A stretch of 64,000 bases of DNA from Rhizobium sp. BK376 (GCF_004341625.1 NZ_SLZG01000002.1:736583-800582); one strand, 5' to 3'; counted from the first letter of the stretch, positions 27,465 to 37,600 are shown. Notes: generated by a model not told the origin, from the sequence alone. Made by a program: numbers and translations.

Positions 27465-28409
27465 ATGACCGATACGACATCGGCGAATGTTACTCCGATC
27501 AAGCGCCCGGTGCGGTGGCATATCGGCGTCTTTCTCCTGCCGGCCTTCCTCGTCTACACGGCGATCATGATCCTGCCGCTGATCGAAACGCTCAGGCTTT
27601 CCTTCTATAATGTCGTGGATGGTGCTCCGGCCTTCGTCGGCTTTGCCAACTACAAAGTGCTGTTCGGGGATCCGCGCTGGGGGCATGATTTCTGGAATGC
27701 CTTCCGCAACAACCTCATCTTCTTCGCCGTTCATATGTGCGTGCAGAACCCGATCGGAATTGCGCTGGCGGCGCTGCTGTCGACGCCGAAGCTGCGTTTC
27801 GTTTCGTTTTATCGCACCGCGATTTTCCTGCCCACGCTGCTGTCGTTCGTCATCGTCGGCTTCATCTGGAAGCTGATCCTTTCGCCGATCTGGGGCGTCG
27901 CGCCCGGCCTTATGAACATGGTGGGCCTGCGATCCCTGTTCGAGCCATGGCTCGGCAAGACCGATACCGCGCTGGTCACGGTGTCGCTGATTTCGAACTG
28001 GCAGTATATCGGCATTCCAATGATGCTGATTTACGCCGCGCTACTCAGCATTCCGGAAGAGGTGATCGAGGCTGCGGAATGTGACGGCATCACCGGATGG
28101 TCGCAGTTCTGGAAGATCAAGCTGCCACTGATCCTGCCGGCGATCGGCATCATTTCGATCCTGACTTTCGTCGGCAATTTCAACGCGTTCGACCTGATCT
28201 ACACGGTCCAGGGTGCGCTTGCCGGCCCTGACGGAGCGACGGACATTCTCGGCACCTTCCTTTACCGCACCTTCTTCGGTTTCCAGCTGCAGATGGGGGA
28301 CCGCTCGATGGGAGCGACTGTCGCGACGGTCATGTTCCTGATCATTCTCGCTGGCGTTTCGCTCTATCTTTTCACGATCCAACGGCGCATGCGCCGCTAC
28401 CAATTCTGA
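27465..28409 (+). CDS. ABC sugar transporter permease (MalF-like)
   Basis: A 314-residue inner-membrane permease with six predicted helices. The EAA loop that docks the ATPase is visible as EEVIEAAECDGITGWSQFWKIKLPLI. The N-terminal MHIGVFLLPAFL-type first helix (here WHIGVFLLPAFLVYTAI) is typical of CUT1 permeases. The start is uncertain: ATG 27465 gives the normal length, while in-frame ATGs at 27414 and 27429 would add up to 17 residues. The next permease gene starts 12 bases after the stop. Confidence 0.9.
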   Translation: MTDTTSANVTPIKRPVRWHIGVFLLPAFLVYTAIMILPLIETLRLSFYNVVDGAPAFVGFANYKVLFGDPRWGHDFWNAFRNNLIFFAVHMCVQNPIGIALAALLSTPKLRFVSFYRTAIFLPTLLSFVIVGFIWKLILSPIWGVAPGLMNMVGLRSLFEPWLGKTDTALVTVSLISNWQYIGIPMMLIYAALLSIPEEVIEAAECDGITGWSQFWKIKLPLILPAIGIISILTFVGNFNAFDLIYTVQGALAGPDGATDILGTFLYRTFFGFQLQMGDRSMGATVATVMFLIILAGVSLYLFTIQRRMRRYQF

Positions 28410-28421
28410 GGAGTGCTGCCC

Positions 28422-29261
28422 ATGTCGAAAGCACGCACATCCCCGTTCCGCACCGGCTTCGTGCATCTGGCGCTGCTGGCTTATACGCTGATCGCTCTCT
28501 TTCCCGTCTTTCTGACGATCGTGAATTCGTTCAAGGACCGCGGCGCCATCTTCCGTTCGCCGCTGTCGGTGCCCACGCCGTCGACTTTCAGTCTCATTGG
28601 CTACCAGACGGTGTTGGGGCAGGGTAATTTCGCTCTCTATTTCCAGAACAGCTTCGTCGTTACAATCGTCTCGATCTTTCTCGTGCTGCTCTTTGGAGCC
28701 ATGGCGGCCTTCGCGCTCTCCGAATATCGCTTTCGCGGTAACACCTTGACTGGTCTCTACATGGCGATCGGCATCATGATCCCGATCCGTCTCGGCACGG
28801 TCGCTATCCTGCAAGGGATGGTCGCGGCGCATCTCGTCAATACACTGACGGCATTGATCCTCGTCTATACGGCTCAAGGGTTGCCGCTTGCGATCTTCAT
28901 CCTGTCGGAGTTCATGCGCACCGTGTCGGACGATCTGAAGAATGCAGGCCGCATCGACGGGCTCTCGGAATATGCGATCTTCTTCCGCTTGGTGCTGCCG
29001 CTCGTTCGGCCAGCCATGGCAACCGTGGCCGTATTCACTATGATCCCGATCTGGAACGACCTCTGGTTCCCGTTGATCCTCGCGCCCTCGGAAGCCACCA
29101 AGACGGTAACGCTTGGGTCGCAGATCTTCATCGGCCAGTTCGTGACCAACTGGAACGCAGTGCTTGCGGCGCTGTCGCTAGCGATCCTGCCGATCCTCGT
29201 CCTCTATGTCATCTTCTCGCGGCAGCTTATCCGCGGCATCACATCGGGAGCCGTCAAATGA
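28422..29261 (+). CDS. ABC sugar transporter permease (MalG-like)
   Basis: A 279-residue second permease of the CUT1 importer, with six hydrophobic segments and the EAA motif region SDDLKNAGRIDGLSEYAIFFRLVLPL. Start is ATG 28422 behind GAGGAG. Its TGA overlaps the ATG of the downstream oxidoreductase (ATGA). It would form the membrane channel as a heterodimer with the product of 27465-28409. Confidence 0.9.
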   Translation: MSKARTSPFRTGFVHLALLAYTLIALFPVFLTIVNSFKDRGAIFRSPLSVPTPSTFSLIGYQTVLGQGNFALYFQNSFVVTIVSIFLVLLFGAMAAFALSEYRFRGNTLTGLYMAIGIMIPIRLGTVAILQGMVAAHLVNTLTALILVYTAQGLPLAIFILSEFMRTVSDDLKNAGRIDGLSEYAIFFRLVLPLVRPAMATVAVFTMIPIWNDLWFPLILAPSEATKTVTLGSQIFIGQFVTNWNAVLAALSLAILPILVLYVIFSRQLIRGITSGAVK

Positions 29262-30322
29262 GTTCCTCTGACAAGCCAATCCGCGTTCTCGTCGCCGGTC
29301 TCGGCAATATGGGCCGCAGCCATGCGCTCGCCTATCACAACAATCCGGGCTTCGACATCGTCGGTCTCGTCAACCGCTCCAAGCCGAGGCTGGCGGAAGA
29401 GCTGAACGGCTACACGATCCATCCGGATTTCGAGACGGCGCTGAAGGAGTTGAAGCCCGATCTCTGCTCGATCTGCACCTATTCGGACAGCCATGCGGAT
29501 TATGCCGTGATGGCTTTCGAGGCGGGTTGCGACGTGTTCATCGAGAAGCCGCTGGCAACGACCGTGGCCGATGCCGAGCGTGTCGTCGCCGCGGCGAAAA
29601 AGGCGGGGCGCAAGCTGGTGGTCGGCTACATCCTGCGGCACCATCCGTCCTGGGTGCGGCTGATCGCTGAAGCCCGCAAGCTGGGCGGCCCCTACGTCTT
29701 CCGCATGAACCTGAACCAGCAATCCAGCGGCCCGACCTGGGAGACGCACAAGGCGCTCCTGCAGACCACGCCGCCGATCGTGGATTGCGGTGTGCACTAT
29801 GTCGACGTCATGTGCCAGATCACCGACGCCCGGGCGGTCGAGGTGCGTGGCATGGGGCTTCGCCTCTCGAACGAAATCGCGCCTGACATGTACAATTACG
29901 GCCATCTGCAGGTTCTCTATGAGGATGGCTCGGTCGGCTGGTATGAGGCTGCCTGGGGACCGATGATCTCGGAGACGGCCTTCTTCGTGAAGGACGTCAT
30001 GTCGCCGAACGGTGCCGTTTCGATCGTCATGGACCCGAATGCAAAGTCCGATGATATCGATACACACACCAAGACATCGGTCATCCGACTGCACAATGCC
30101 GAGACCGGTCCCGATGGCAAGTTCATCCGTCCCGACCAGGATCTGAAGATGGATGGCGAGCCCGGCCATCAGGAGCTCTGCGACCTGGAGCAGGCCTATG
30201 TGCTGAAGGCCATCCGTAACGATATCGACCTGACGCGCCATATGGACGACGCCGTCCAATCGCTGCGCATCTGCCTTGCCGCGGACGAAAGCGTTCGCAC
30301 TGGCAAGCCTGTTTACTTGTAA
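29258..30322 (+). CDS. Gfo/Idh/MocA-family oxidoreductase
   Basis: A 354-residue NAD(P)-dependent sugar dehydrogenase. The Rossmann motif VLVAGLGNMGRSHALAYH lies at residues 10-27, the conserved EKPLATTVADAE with the catalytic Lys is near residue 95-106, and DCGVHYVDVM carries the active-site His region. It is embedded between permease and ATPase genes of a sugar ABC operon, so it probably oxidises the imported sugar or its derivative. A myo-inositol, glucose or amino-sugar substrate cannot be told apart by sequence reading. Confidence 0.88.
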   Translation: MSSSDKPIRVLVAGLGNMGRSHALAYHNNPGFDIVGLVNRSKPRLAEELNGYTIHPDFETALKELKPDLCSICTYSDSHADYAVMAFEAGCDVFIEKPLATTVADAERVVAAAKKAGRKLVVGYILRHHPSWVRLIAEARKLGGPYVFRMNLNQQSSGPTWETHKALLQTTPPIVDCGVHYVDVMCQITDARAVEVRGMGLRLSNEIAPDMYNYGHLQVLYEDGSVGWYEAAWGPMISETAFFVKDVMSPNGAVSIVMDPNAKSDDIDTHTKTSVIRLHNAETGPDGKFIRPDQDLKMDGEPGHQELCDLEQAYVLKAIRNDIDLTRHMDDAVQSLRICLAADESVRTGKPVYL

Positions 30323-30334
30323 GGATCAGAGACT

Positions 30335-31339
30335 GTGGGATCGCTTCAACTGAAATCCATCCGCAAGGCCTATGGCAACCACGAGGTGCTCAAGGGCATC
30401 GACCTTGAGGTGAAGGATGGCGAGTTTGTCATTTTCGTCGGTCCTTCGGGCTGCGGAAAGTCGACCCTGCTGCGCAGCATCGCCGGGCTGGAGGACGTCA
30501 CCTCAGGGGCAGTTGCCATCAATGGCAAGGACGTGACCCTTGCGCCGCCGGCCAAGCGCGGCATTGCCATGGTGTTCCAGTCCTACGCGCTCTATCCGCA
30601 CCTGACCGTCAAGGACAATATGGGGCTTGGCCTGAAGCAGGCCGGTACCGCAAAGGACGAGATCGAGCGTCGGGTGGACAAGGCATCGGGCATGCTGTCG
30701 CTCGGGCCGTATCTTGCGCGCCGTCCGGCCGAGCTCTCCGGTGGCCAGCGCCAGCGCGTCGCGATCGGCCGCGCCATCGTCCGCGAGCCGGACCTCTTCC
30801 TGTTCGATGAGCCGCTGTCGAACCTCGACGCGGCGCTGCGCGTCCAGACGCGCCTTGAGATCGCCCGTCTGCACCGCAGCCTCAAGGCGACGATGATCTA
30901 CGTCACCCACGACCAGGTCGAGGCGATGACGCTGGCCGACAAGATCGTGGTCCTGAACGCCGGTGCGATCGAGCAGATCGGCTCGCCGATGGAACTCTAC
31001 AATCGTCCGGCCAATGTTTTCGTTGCCGGCTTCATCGGTTCACCGCAGATGAATTTCATTCCGGCTGAAAAGCTCGGCGACACCTCGGCCAAGACGATCG
31101 GTATTCGGCCCGAGCACATTACGCTCTCGCGCGATCAGGGAATGTGGTCCGCCAAGGTCGTCCATGTCGAACATCTGGGCGCCGACACGATCATCTACCT
31201 CGAATCGGAACATACCGGGCTTCTGACGGTACGTCTCTTCGGCGAGCACAAGTACGAGCCGGACGACGTGGTATACGCAACGCCGGACGGGAGTCACATG
31301 CATCGCTTCGATGTCAATGATCAGGCGATCAGGAACTGA
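30335..31339 (+). CDS. ABC transporter ATP-binding protein (MalK/UgpC-like)
   Basis: A 334-residue ATPase that powers the CUT1 importer. The Walker A (GPSGCGKST), Q-loop (FQSYALYPH), signature (LSGGQRQR), Walker B ([12 protein letters not shown]) and His switch (VTHDQ) are all intact, followed by a C-terminal TOBE-type regulatory domain with GIRPEHI. The start is GTG 30335 with AAGGA nine bases upstream. It is the last gene of the operon, followed by an intrinsic terminator. Confidence 0.93.
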   Translation: MGSLQLKSIRKAYGNHEVLKGIDLEVKDGEFVIFVGPSGCGKSTLLRSIAGLEDVTSGAVAINGKDVTLAPPAKRGIAMVFQSYALYPHLTVKDNMGLGLKQAGTAKDEIERRVDKASGMLSLGPYLARRPAELSGGQRQRVAIGRAIVREPDLFLFDEPLSNLDAALRVQTRLEIARLHRSLKATMIYVTHDQVEAMTLADKIVVLNAGAIEQIGSPMELYNRPANVFVAGFIGSPQMNFIPAEKLGDTSAKTIGIRPEHITLSRDQGMWSAKVVHVEHLGADTIIYLESEHTGLLTVRLFGEHKYEPDDVVYATPDGSHMHRFDVNDQAIRN

Positions 31340-31366
31340 TCGTCACAACAGCCCCAAAGCAGAACT

Positions 31367-31393
31367 GCCCCGCCTTTTTGCGGGGCTTTTTTT
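31367..31393 (+). terminator. intrinsic terminator of the sugar ABC operon
   Basis: The stem GCCCCGC/GCGGGGC with a T-rich loop is followed by seven Ts, 28 bases after the ATPase stop codon. Confidence 0.88.
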
Positions 31394-31417
31394 GCCGCCG
31401 GCAAGCCTGGTCGCATC

Positions 31418-31981
31418 TCAATCCCACTCGACATCCCTGATATAGCGCGCCGGATTGCCAGCCCAGAGGGTGCCCGGCGGTATATCCTTGGTCACGACGG
31501 AGCCGGCGCCGATCACGCAGCCGTCGCCGATCGTCACGCCCGGCAGGATCGTCACCCGCGCGGCGATCCAGACGTGATTGCCGATGACGATCTTCTTCGG
31601 CCGCGGTTTGCTGCCCGTTATCCTGTGGTGATTCTGGTCGAGCATATAGAGCTGCGGGCCGATGACCACGTCATCGCCGATGGTCAGCTCGCCCGCAATG
31701 GAGATACGGGCCTCGTTGTTGATATAGCCGCTGCCGAGCTTTATCCGCGCGCCTTCGCCTACCCCGAAGATGCTGCCCGAATAGATCTGGAAGTCGCCCT
31801 TTACGGAGACTTCGGAAGCTTTGCGGATGAGGATGTTGGATTGCAGTGGGAGGGCGGTTCCCCACTGGATGCCGAACCAGAGATGGCCGGGGCCGGTTAT
31901 TTTTCCATCGAGAATGGCGGTCGTCTTGCGGCCGAGCGTCAGGCCCTTGGGAGACGTCAGGCGTCTGAACAGTGATCTCAT
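31418..31981 (-). CDS. left-handed beta-helix (WbbJ/LacA-like) acyltransferase
   Basis: A 187-residue hexapeptide-repeat transferase. Imperfect [LIV]-G-x4 repeats run through the C-terminal half (LTIGDDVVIGPQL, IVIGNHVWIAARVTILPGVT, IGDGCVIGAGSVVTKDI), ending with the PPGTLWAGNPARYI segment of O-acetyltransferases acting on glycans. DQNHH supplies the catalytic His region. The start is the ATG at 31981. It probably acetylates a surface sugar; it is a single gene, so the acceptor is unknown. Confidence 0.85.
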   Translation of the reverse strand: MRSLFRRLTSPKGLTLGRKTTAILDGKITGPGHLWFGIQWGTALPLQSNILIRKASEVSVKGDFQIYSGSIFGVGEGARIKLGSGYINNEARISIAGELTIGDDVVIGPQLYMLDQNHHRITGSKPRPKKIVIGNHVWIAARVTILPGVTIGDGCVIGAGSVVTKDIPPGTLWAGNPARYIRDVEWD

Positions 31982-32178
31982 TATATATCCGTTATGGCTG
32001 AAAACCTTGAGGAAATGGAGCGGGCAAGCGGACAATCAAGCCGGGAAAATTGGCGGTATTGCGCTCTCCGCTATTCTTAATTCGATTTCACATGAAATAG
32101 TCTGGTCGTCCGGACGAATTCATGTGACTGTCATAGTCTGCCGCTAGGTTTGCTGCATCAACTCGAACGGAGAGCATC

Positions 32179-32865
32179 ATGACGGACGCAGCCAATACCT
32201 ATACCACCTGGCACACCGAACCGCAGGGCGACGCACGGATGGCGGAATCCCACAGCCGCTACTGGCGGCATTTCATCGAGACGATCCCTGAGCGGGATTT
32301 CGCGGCGAAAACCGTTCTCGACTTCGGTTGCAATCGCGGTGGCTTCCTCCAGCTTCTATACGGGATCCGGCCGTTTCGCCGCGGCGTCGGTATCGACATC
32401 GCATCGGAATCGGTTGCCGTTGCCGAAGCGAACAAGGGAAACCTGCCGGTTCAGTTTCATGTCACGACCGATCTCTCGCCATGGGCGGACAGTTTTGATG
32501 TCGCCTTCAGCTACGAGGTCGTCTATCTGCTGCCCGAGTTGCGCCGCCATGCCGAACAGATGTTTCAGGTGATGCGCAATGGCGGGGTCTACTATGCCGT
32601 CACGGGTTGCCATACGGAAAACCCGCTTTGGCCCAAATGGCGCGAACTGATCGGCGGAAACAGCAACGCTCCGGTGCAGGACTATTCGCCCGAAGATTAT
32701 ATCACTGCCTTCGTGGCTGCCGGCTTTGACGTATCGGTCAAGCGCTTCGGCTATGATGGCTTTGTGACCGCCTCGAAGGACCGCAAATATTATCCGAGCA
32801 TCCTGGATGCGCTTGCCTATCCGGCTGAATATAAGCTGCTTTTCAGGCTCGAAAAACGCGTGTGA
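32179..32865 (+). CDS. class I SAM-dependent methyltransferase
   Basis: A 228-residue methyltransferase with motif I VLDFGCNRGGFLQLL at about residues 46-60, acidic loop GVGIDIASESV, and post-I region DSFDVAFSYEVVYLLPE. The acceptor is unknown. A GGAGAG site precedes the ATG. The stop codon overlaps the start of a GntR/PhnF-like regulator gene (GTGA), so the regulator may respond to the pathway in which this enzyme acts. Confidence 0.82.
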   Translation: MTDAANTYTTWHTEPQGDARMAESHSRYWRHFIETIPERDFAAKTVLDFGCNRGGFLQLLYGIRPFRRGVGIDIASESVAVAEANKGNLPVQFHVTTDLSPWADSFDVAFSYEVVYLLPELRRHAEQMFQVMRNGGVYYAVTGCHTENPLWPKWRELIGGNSNAPVQDYSPEDYITAFVAAGFDVSVKRFGYDGFVTASKDRKYYPSILDALAYPAEYKLLFRLEKRV

Positions 32866-33599
32866 GTGGTTTGAATATGGTGGATCGCAAGAGCGGAAGC
32901 GCATTGTGGCATCAGATTGGGGAGGTTCTGGCGGCGGAGATTGCCGCCGGAACGCTTTCGCCCGGCGAGCAGCTGCCGACGGAGCCACAGCTGATGGAGC
33001 GTTTCGGCGTCAGCCGCTTCACTGTGCGTCAAGCGCTGGGACATCTGGAAACACGAGGACTGGTGCGCGCGGAGCAGGGGCGGGGAACCTTCGTCCACAA
33101 GGGCGCGCTGGACTATACGCTGTCGAGGAAGACGCGCTTCTCCAGAAACCTGATCGAGCAGGGGTTCGAGCCGGGCGGCGAGTTGCTGCTGCACGCGGTT
33201 ATTCCTGCGCCGACTGAAGTGGCGTTTCGGCTGAGGATTGCGGAGGGCACGCCTGTCATTCACCGTCGCGGCGTCATGACGGCTGACGGGATGCCTGTCG
33301 AGCTGGGCAATACCTTCTATCCCGCTGACCGGTTTCCCGATTTCGAGCGGGTCAGGCGGGAAAATCCGACCATTTCCGCGTCACTCGCGGTCTACGGCAT
33401 AACCGATTACGATCGTCAGTCGACTGAGATCGAAGCGCGGATGCCCGATGCGGAGGAGGCGCGGTTGCTACGGCAGCCGAAATCGTCCCCTGTTCTCGTC
33501 GTGCTCAAGGTCGATGCCGACAAGAATGGGCAGCCGATCGCCTATTCGGAAGGGCTGTGGGTGGCCGAGCGCGTCACGTTCAAGCTCGATTTCGGCTGA
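32862..33599 (+). CDS. GntR-family (PhnF/HutC-like) regulator with UTRA domain
   Basis: A 245-residue regulator with an N-terminal winged helix (LPTEPQLMERFGVSRFTVRQAL, AEQGRGTFV) and a UTRA ligand-binding domain. It resembles PhnF, but no phn genes are near. The GTG at 32862 overlaps the methyltransferase stop; an ATG at 32877 (MVDRKSG) is an alternative start. It ends six bases from the convergent LysR gene. Confidence 0.85.
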   Translation: MSGLNMVDRKSGSALWHQIGEVLAAEIAAGTLSPGEQLPTEPQLMERFGVSRFTVRQALGHLETRGLVRAEQGRGTFVHKGALDYTLSRKTRFSRNLIEQGFEPGGELLLHAVIPAPTEVAFRLRIAEGTPVIHRRGVMTADGMPVELGNTFYPADRFPDFERVRRENPTISASLAVYGITDYDRQSTEIEARMPDAEEARLLRQPKSSPVLVVLKVDADKNGQPIAYSEGLWVAERVTFKLDFG

Positions 33600-33604
33600 T
33601 GCGG

Positions 33605-34498
33605 TCATGCTTGCCGCAGGCCAGCCTGGTTTATGGGGCGGAAAGCGGCGCGGATGACCTCCGCCATGCTCTCGACAGCGGGGTTGGAGTGATAGGCATT
33701 GCGGCGCAGGACGACGCGGGAGGAATCGATCGGCGGGAAACCGTCCTCGATTGTCAGCTCGCGGCAATCCGGCGGGATATTGCTGCGCGACAGCGGTGCG
33801 ATGGCAAGCCCTGCGGTGACCGCGATCTTCAGGCCGCCGCTGGTGTCGCAGCTATAGGCGATGCGATAGGGCAGGCTGTGCTGTTCGAGCGAACGGATGG
33901 CAAACTCCGTGCACCAACTCGAACGGCCATAGACGGCGATCGGCATCGGGTTTCGCTCATGCAGGCGATGAACCGTGGAGGTGACCCAGACGGTCGGGTC
34001 GATGAAGAGCACTTCGCCGTGGACCTGTGCACTCCAGTCGAACACGACGGCCAGATCGAGGCGGTCGTTTTCCAATGCGTCCATCTGCTGGGCCGTGTAG
34101 CCGCACATAACTGTTACGTCGACTGAAGGGTGGCTTTCGGCGAAGACCCCAAGTGCGCGAGGCAGGATGGTATGACCGTACTCCTCCGGGATCCCGATGC
34201 GCACTAGGCCATCAAGCGGCCTGCGCCGCATGGCGGCTGTCGTCTCGTCCATCAGGTCGACGATGCGGCGGGCATAGGGCAGGAGCTGCTTGCCGCTTTC
34301 CGTCAGCGCGACACCGCGCGGGCCGCGTTCGAAAAGCGGCTTGCCGACGCTTTCCTCCAGCCGCTTGAGCTGCAGGCTGACGGCAGATTGGGTCCGCCCG
34401 ACATCGGAGGCGGCGCGGGTCACGTTGCCGGCTTCCGCGACGATCAGGAAGACCCGCAGCAAGTCGCTTTCCAGGGGAACATGCATTTGTGCCGCCAT
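33605..34498 (-). CDS. LysR-family transcriptional regulator
   Basis: A 297-residue LTTR with the N-terminal helix-turn-helix (LLRVFLIVAEAGNVTRAASD, GRTQSAVSLQLKRLEESVGK, LFERGPRGVALTESG) and a periplasmic-binding-protein-like effector domain. The start is the ATG at 34498; an upstream TTG belongs to the ribosome binding region. It is divergent from a DUF1127 gene across 87 bp holding a CATTG...CAATG inverted motif, the usual arrangement for an LTTR and its target. Confidence 0.9.
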   Translation of the reverse strand: MAAQMHVPLESDLLRVFLIVAEAGNVTRAASDVGRTQSAVSLQLKRLEESVGKPLFERGPRGVALTESGKQLLPYARRIVDLMDETTAAMRRRPLDGLVRIGIPEEYGHTILPRALGVFAESHPSVDVTVMCGYTAQQMDALENDRLDLAVVFDWSAQVHGEVLFIDPTVWVTSTVHRLHERNPMPIAVYGRSSWCTEFAIRSLEQHSLPYRIAYSCDTSGGLKIAVTAGLAIAPLSRSNIPPDCRELTIEDGFPPIDSSRVVLRRNAYHSNPAVESMAEVIRAAFRPINQAGLRQA

Positions 34499-34517
34499 GA
34501 GTTTTCTCAATGGCAGG

Positions 34518-34543
34518 CATTGTCACTATTCGTTTGTGCAATG
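34518..34543. promoter_or_regulatory. candidate LysR-type operator
   Basis: A 26-bp interrupted palindrome, CATTGTCAC (34518-34526) against GTGCAATG (34536-34543), lies between the LysR gene and the divergent DUF1127 gene. ATTG...CAAT dyads are typical LysR binding sites. Confidence 0.5.
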
Positions 34544-34585
34544 TCAAAGCGTGGATGACGATTGTGCCTGCAAGGGAGATCGACC

Positions 34586-34807
34586 ATGCTGATGCTGAGC
34601 AGCAAGACGATGAGAGTGGAGCGGAGGACATGGGCTGAGCGTTGGCGTCAGTGGTGGACGGAGCGCAGGGCGCTTGAGGACGCTTTGCTGAGTCGAAACA
34701 AATACCTGCTGGATGATGCCGGCATTTCGCATGAGGAGGCGCGTGACAGTCTTAGTCTTTGGGTCTCGTTGAAACGCCTGCTCCGGCCGCCGGACGGGGG
34801 TCTCTAG
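34586..34807 (+). CDS. DUF1127-like small protein
   Basis: A 73-residue basic protein with an AAGGGAG ribosome binding site. It has a Trp/Arg-rich N-terminal helix (RRTWAERWRQWWTERRAL) and a C-terminal RNKYLLDDAGISHEEARDS motif resembling the YjiS/DUF1127 signature (L-x-D-x-G-hydrophobic-S). Small DUF1127 proteins in alphaproteobacteria are linked to phosphate, carbon and RNA metabolism. Divergent from a LysR regulator that may control it. Confidence 0.7.
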   Translation: MLMLSSKTMRVERRTWAERWRQWWTERRALEDALLSRNKYLLDDAGISHEEARDSLSLWVSLKRLLRPPDGGL

Positions 34808-34901
34808 GCAATCGGGATTTTGCCGCTTGCCGGCGTCTCACTCGATCGCCGCCCTTTGCCGTAAAGCCAAGAGCGGCGTCACTTGTGAAAGAGATTGTGC
34901 G

Positions 34902-35633
<732 letters not shown>

Positions 35634-35674
35634 AGCAGACTATAGACTTAAGCAAATCAGGAAATCAAAGCAAA

Positions 35675-35699
35675 AACGCCGGGCTGATACCCGGCGTTT
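35675..35699 (-). terminator. intrinsic terminator of the PotABCD-like operon
   Basis: Stem AACGCCGGG/CCCGGCGTT followed on the minus strand by TTTTTG. It lies 40 bases beyond the stop of the ATPase gene at 35739. Confidence 0.85.
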
Positions 35700-35738
35700 G
35701 AGAACAGTGTGTCGGTCTTTTCCGACCAATCCGAAAAA

Positions 35739-36800
35739 TCAATCCTGGAGGACCAGAAGATCGGATGCGGAGAAGCGCAGCGTGACCTTTTCGCCGACGG
35801 ACGGCGGCAGCAGGCCGGGGCTGTTGAACATGTCGAAAGAGATCGTGTTGCCGGCAACGTTCATGCGCGTGCGGATAACGGAGCCGAGGAAGTGGGCCGA
35901 GGAGACTTCGCCGGTCAGTGCGGTGTCGCCCTTTGCAGATTCAGCGAGCGAGCCGGCTTCGGGACGCAGCGCGAGCGAAACCTTGTCGCCCGGCTTGAAG
36001 GCGGTGACGGACTGCTTGAGCGTGATGTCCTGATCGCCGATCTTGATGCGGTTGGCATCGGGGTCAACGACGCTGCCCTCGATCATGTTCAGCGTGCCGA
36101 CGAACGATGCAACGAAGCGCGTTGCCGGCGTGTTGTAGATTTCGAAGGGCGTGCCGATCTGATCGGCGCGACCGGCATTCATGACGACGATGCGGTCGGA
36201 GATCGACAGGGCTTCTTCCTGGTCGTGCGTCACGAAGACAGTGGTGATACCGAGCTTCTGTTGGATGGCGCGGATTTCTTCGCGCAGCGAAACGCGGATC
36301 TTGGCGTCCAGCGCCGAGAGCGGTTCGTCGAGCAGGAGAACCTGCGGCTTGACGGCAAGCGCGCGGGCGAGCGCTACGCGCTGCTGCTGGCCGCCCGACA
36401 TCTGGTAGGGGTAGCGACCGGCCAGATGGTCGAGCTTGATCAGGCCGAGCATTTCCTTGACGCGGCCGTCGATCTCGTTCTTCGGCGCGCCGGCGACCTT
36501 GAGGCCGAAGGCGACGTTGTCGTGCACGGTCATGTTCGGGAAGAGGGCATAGGCCTGGAAGACCATGCCGATATTGCGCTGGTTCGGCTTCAGCGGGCGC
36601 TGGTCCTTGCCGGCGATCGTCAGCGTGCCGGCGGTCGGCGTTTCGAAGCCGGCGATCATGCGCAGCACGGTGGTCTTGCCGCAGCCCGACGGTCCGAGGA
36701 AGGAGATGAACTCGCCCTTCTCAATGTGCATGTTGAAGTCATGCACGACCTGGGTTTCGCCGAAGGATTTCTTGATGTGGGTCAGTTCGAGAAAAGCCAT
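35739..36800 (-). CDS. ABC transporter ATP-binding protein (PotA-like)
   Basis: A 353-residue ATPase with intact Walker A (GPSGCGKTT), Q-loop (FQAYALFPNM), signature (MSGGQQQRVALARAL), Walker B (VLLLDEPLSALD) and His switch (VTHDQ), then a TOBE domain at the C-terminus. It belongs to the POPT group that imports polyamines, ferric ions or aminophosphonates. It is the last gene of a four-gene minus-strand operon (binding protein, two permeases, ATPase), with 11 bp to the preceding permease. Confidence 0.92.
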   Translation of the reverse strand: MAFLELTHIKKSFGETQVVHDFNMHIEKGEFISFLGPSGCGKTTVLRMIAGFETPTAGTLTIAGKDQRPLKPNQRNIGMVFQAYALFPNMTVHDNVAFGLKVAGAPKNEIDGRVKEMLGLIKLDHLAGRYPYQMSGGQQQRVALARALAVKPQVLLLDEPLSALDAKIRVSLREEIRAIQQKLGITTVFVTHDQEEALSISDRIVVMNAGRADQIGTPFEIYNTPATRFVASFVGTLNMIEGSVVDPDANRIKIGDQDITLKQSVTAFKPGDKVSLALRPEAGSLAESAKGDTALTGEVSSAHFLGSVIRTRMNVAGNTISFDMFNSPGLLPPSVGEKVTLRFSASDLLVLQD

Positions 36801-36811
36801 GGTACAAAACC

Positions 36812-37600
36812 TTACGCTTTAGCCGGAGCGGCATTCGTGAAACGGGAAACGAGCTGCAGGAGGCCCATGCTGAGCCAGGTCACTGCGAGGGCGATGATAG
36901 CGAGCGCCGAAGGCTCATAGGCCCTGTTGGCGCCGACAAGCTGCATGTAGGGGCCGAATGCCGGGCGGTTGAGCAGTGCCGCCATGGTGAATTCGCCCAT
37001 GACGATCGCCAGCGTGATGAAGGCGCCGGAAAGGACACCGCTCATCACATTCGGGAAGATGCACCGAAACAGGATCGTCGTCCACTTTGCGCCGAGGCTT
37101 TCAGCTGCTTCCGTCAGCGTGCCGACGTCAATGGTGCGCATCGCGGTGTCGACGGAGCGGTACATATAGGGAAGCGACAGAACGATGTAGGAGCAGACGA
37201 GCAGGATGTTCGTCGTCAGGTCGTAGCCCGTCAGCGGCAGGATCGAGGACGAGTTATAGAGGCGCAGATAACCGAAGACGATGACGATGGCCGGAATGAC
37301 GAGCGGCAGCAGCGTGACGAATTCTACGATCGGACGGAGTTGCGGCAGACGCAGGCGAACCCAATATGCCGTGGGTACGACGAGCAGCATACCGAAGATG
37401 ATGGTGAGCAACGCCATCAGCATCGAGAAGCCGAAGGCTGTGAGGAAGTGGAGATCCGAGAAGACCGATACGTAGGCATCGAAGCTATAGACGCCACGGC
37501 GCATGCGGAGCGAGAACTCCAGCGTGCCGATGAGCGGCACGAGGAAGTAGATGGCACCGATGGCGACAGCAAGCCATGCGAAGAATTTTTGCAACTTCAT
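36812..37600 (-). CDS. ABC transporter permease (PotC-like)
   Basis: A 262-residue permease with six helices. The EAA motif region is GTLTEAAESLGAKWTTILFRCIFPNV. The ATG at 37600 overlaps the TGA of the upstream permease (ATGA) with GGTGG before it; a GTG three codons upstream is the alternative start. It pairs with the product of 37597-38493 to form the membrane channel. Confidence 0.9.
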   Translation of the reverse strand: MKLQKFFAWLAVAIGAIYFLVPLIGTLEFSLRMRRGVYSFDAYVSVFSDLHFLTAFGFSMLMALLTIIFGMLLVVPTAYWVRLRLPQLRPIVEFVTLLPLVIPAIVIVFGYLRLYNSSSILPLTGYDLTTNILLVCSYIVLSLPYMYRSVDTAMRTIDVGTLTEAAESLGAKWTTILFRCIFPNVMSGVLSGAFITLAIVMGEFTMAALLNRPAFGPYMQLVGANRAYEPSALAIIALAVTWLSMGLLQLVSRFTNAAPAKA

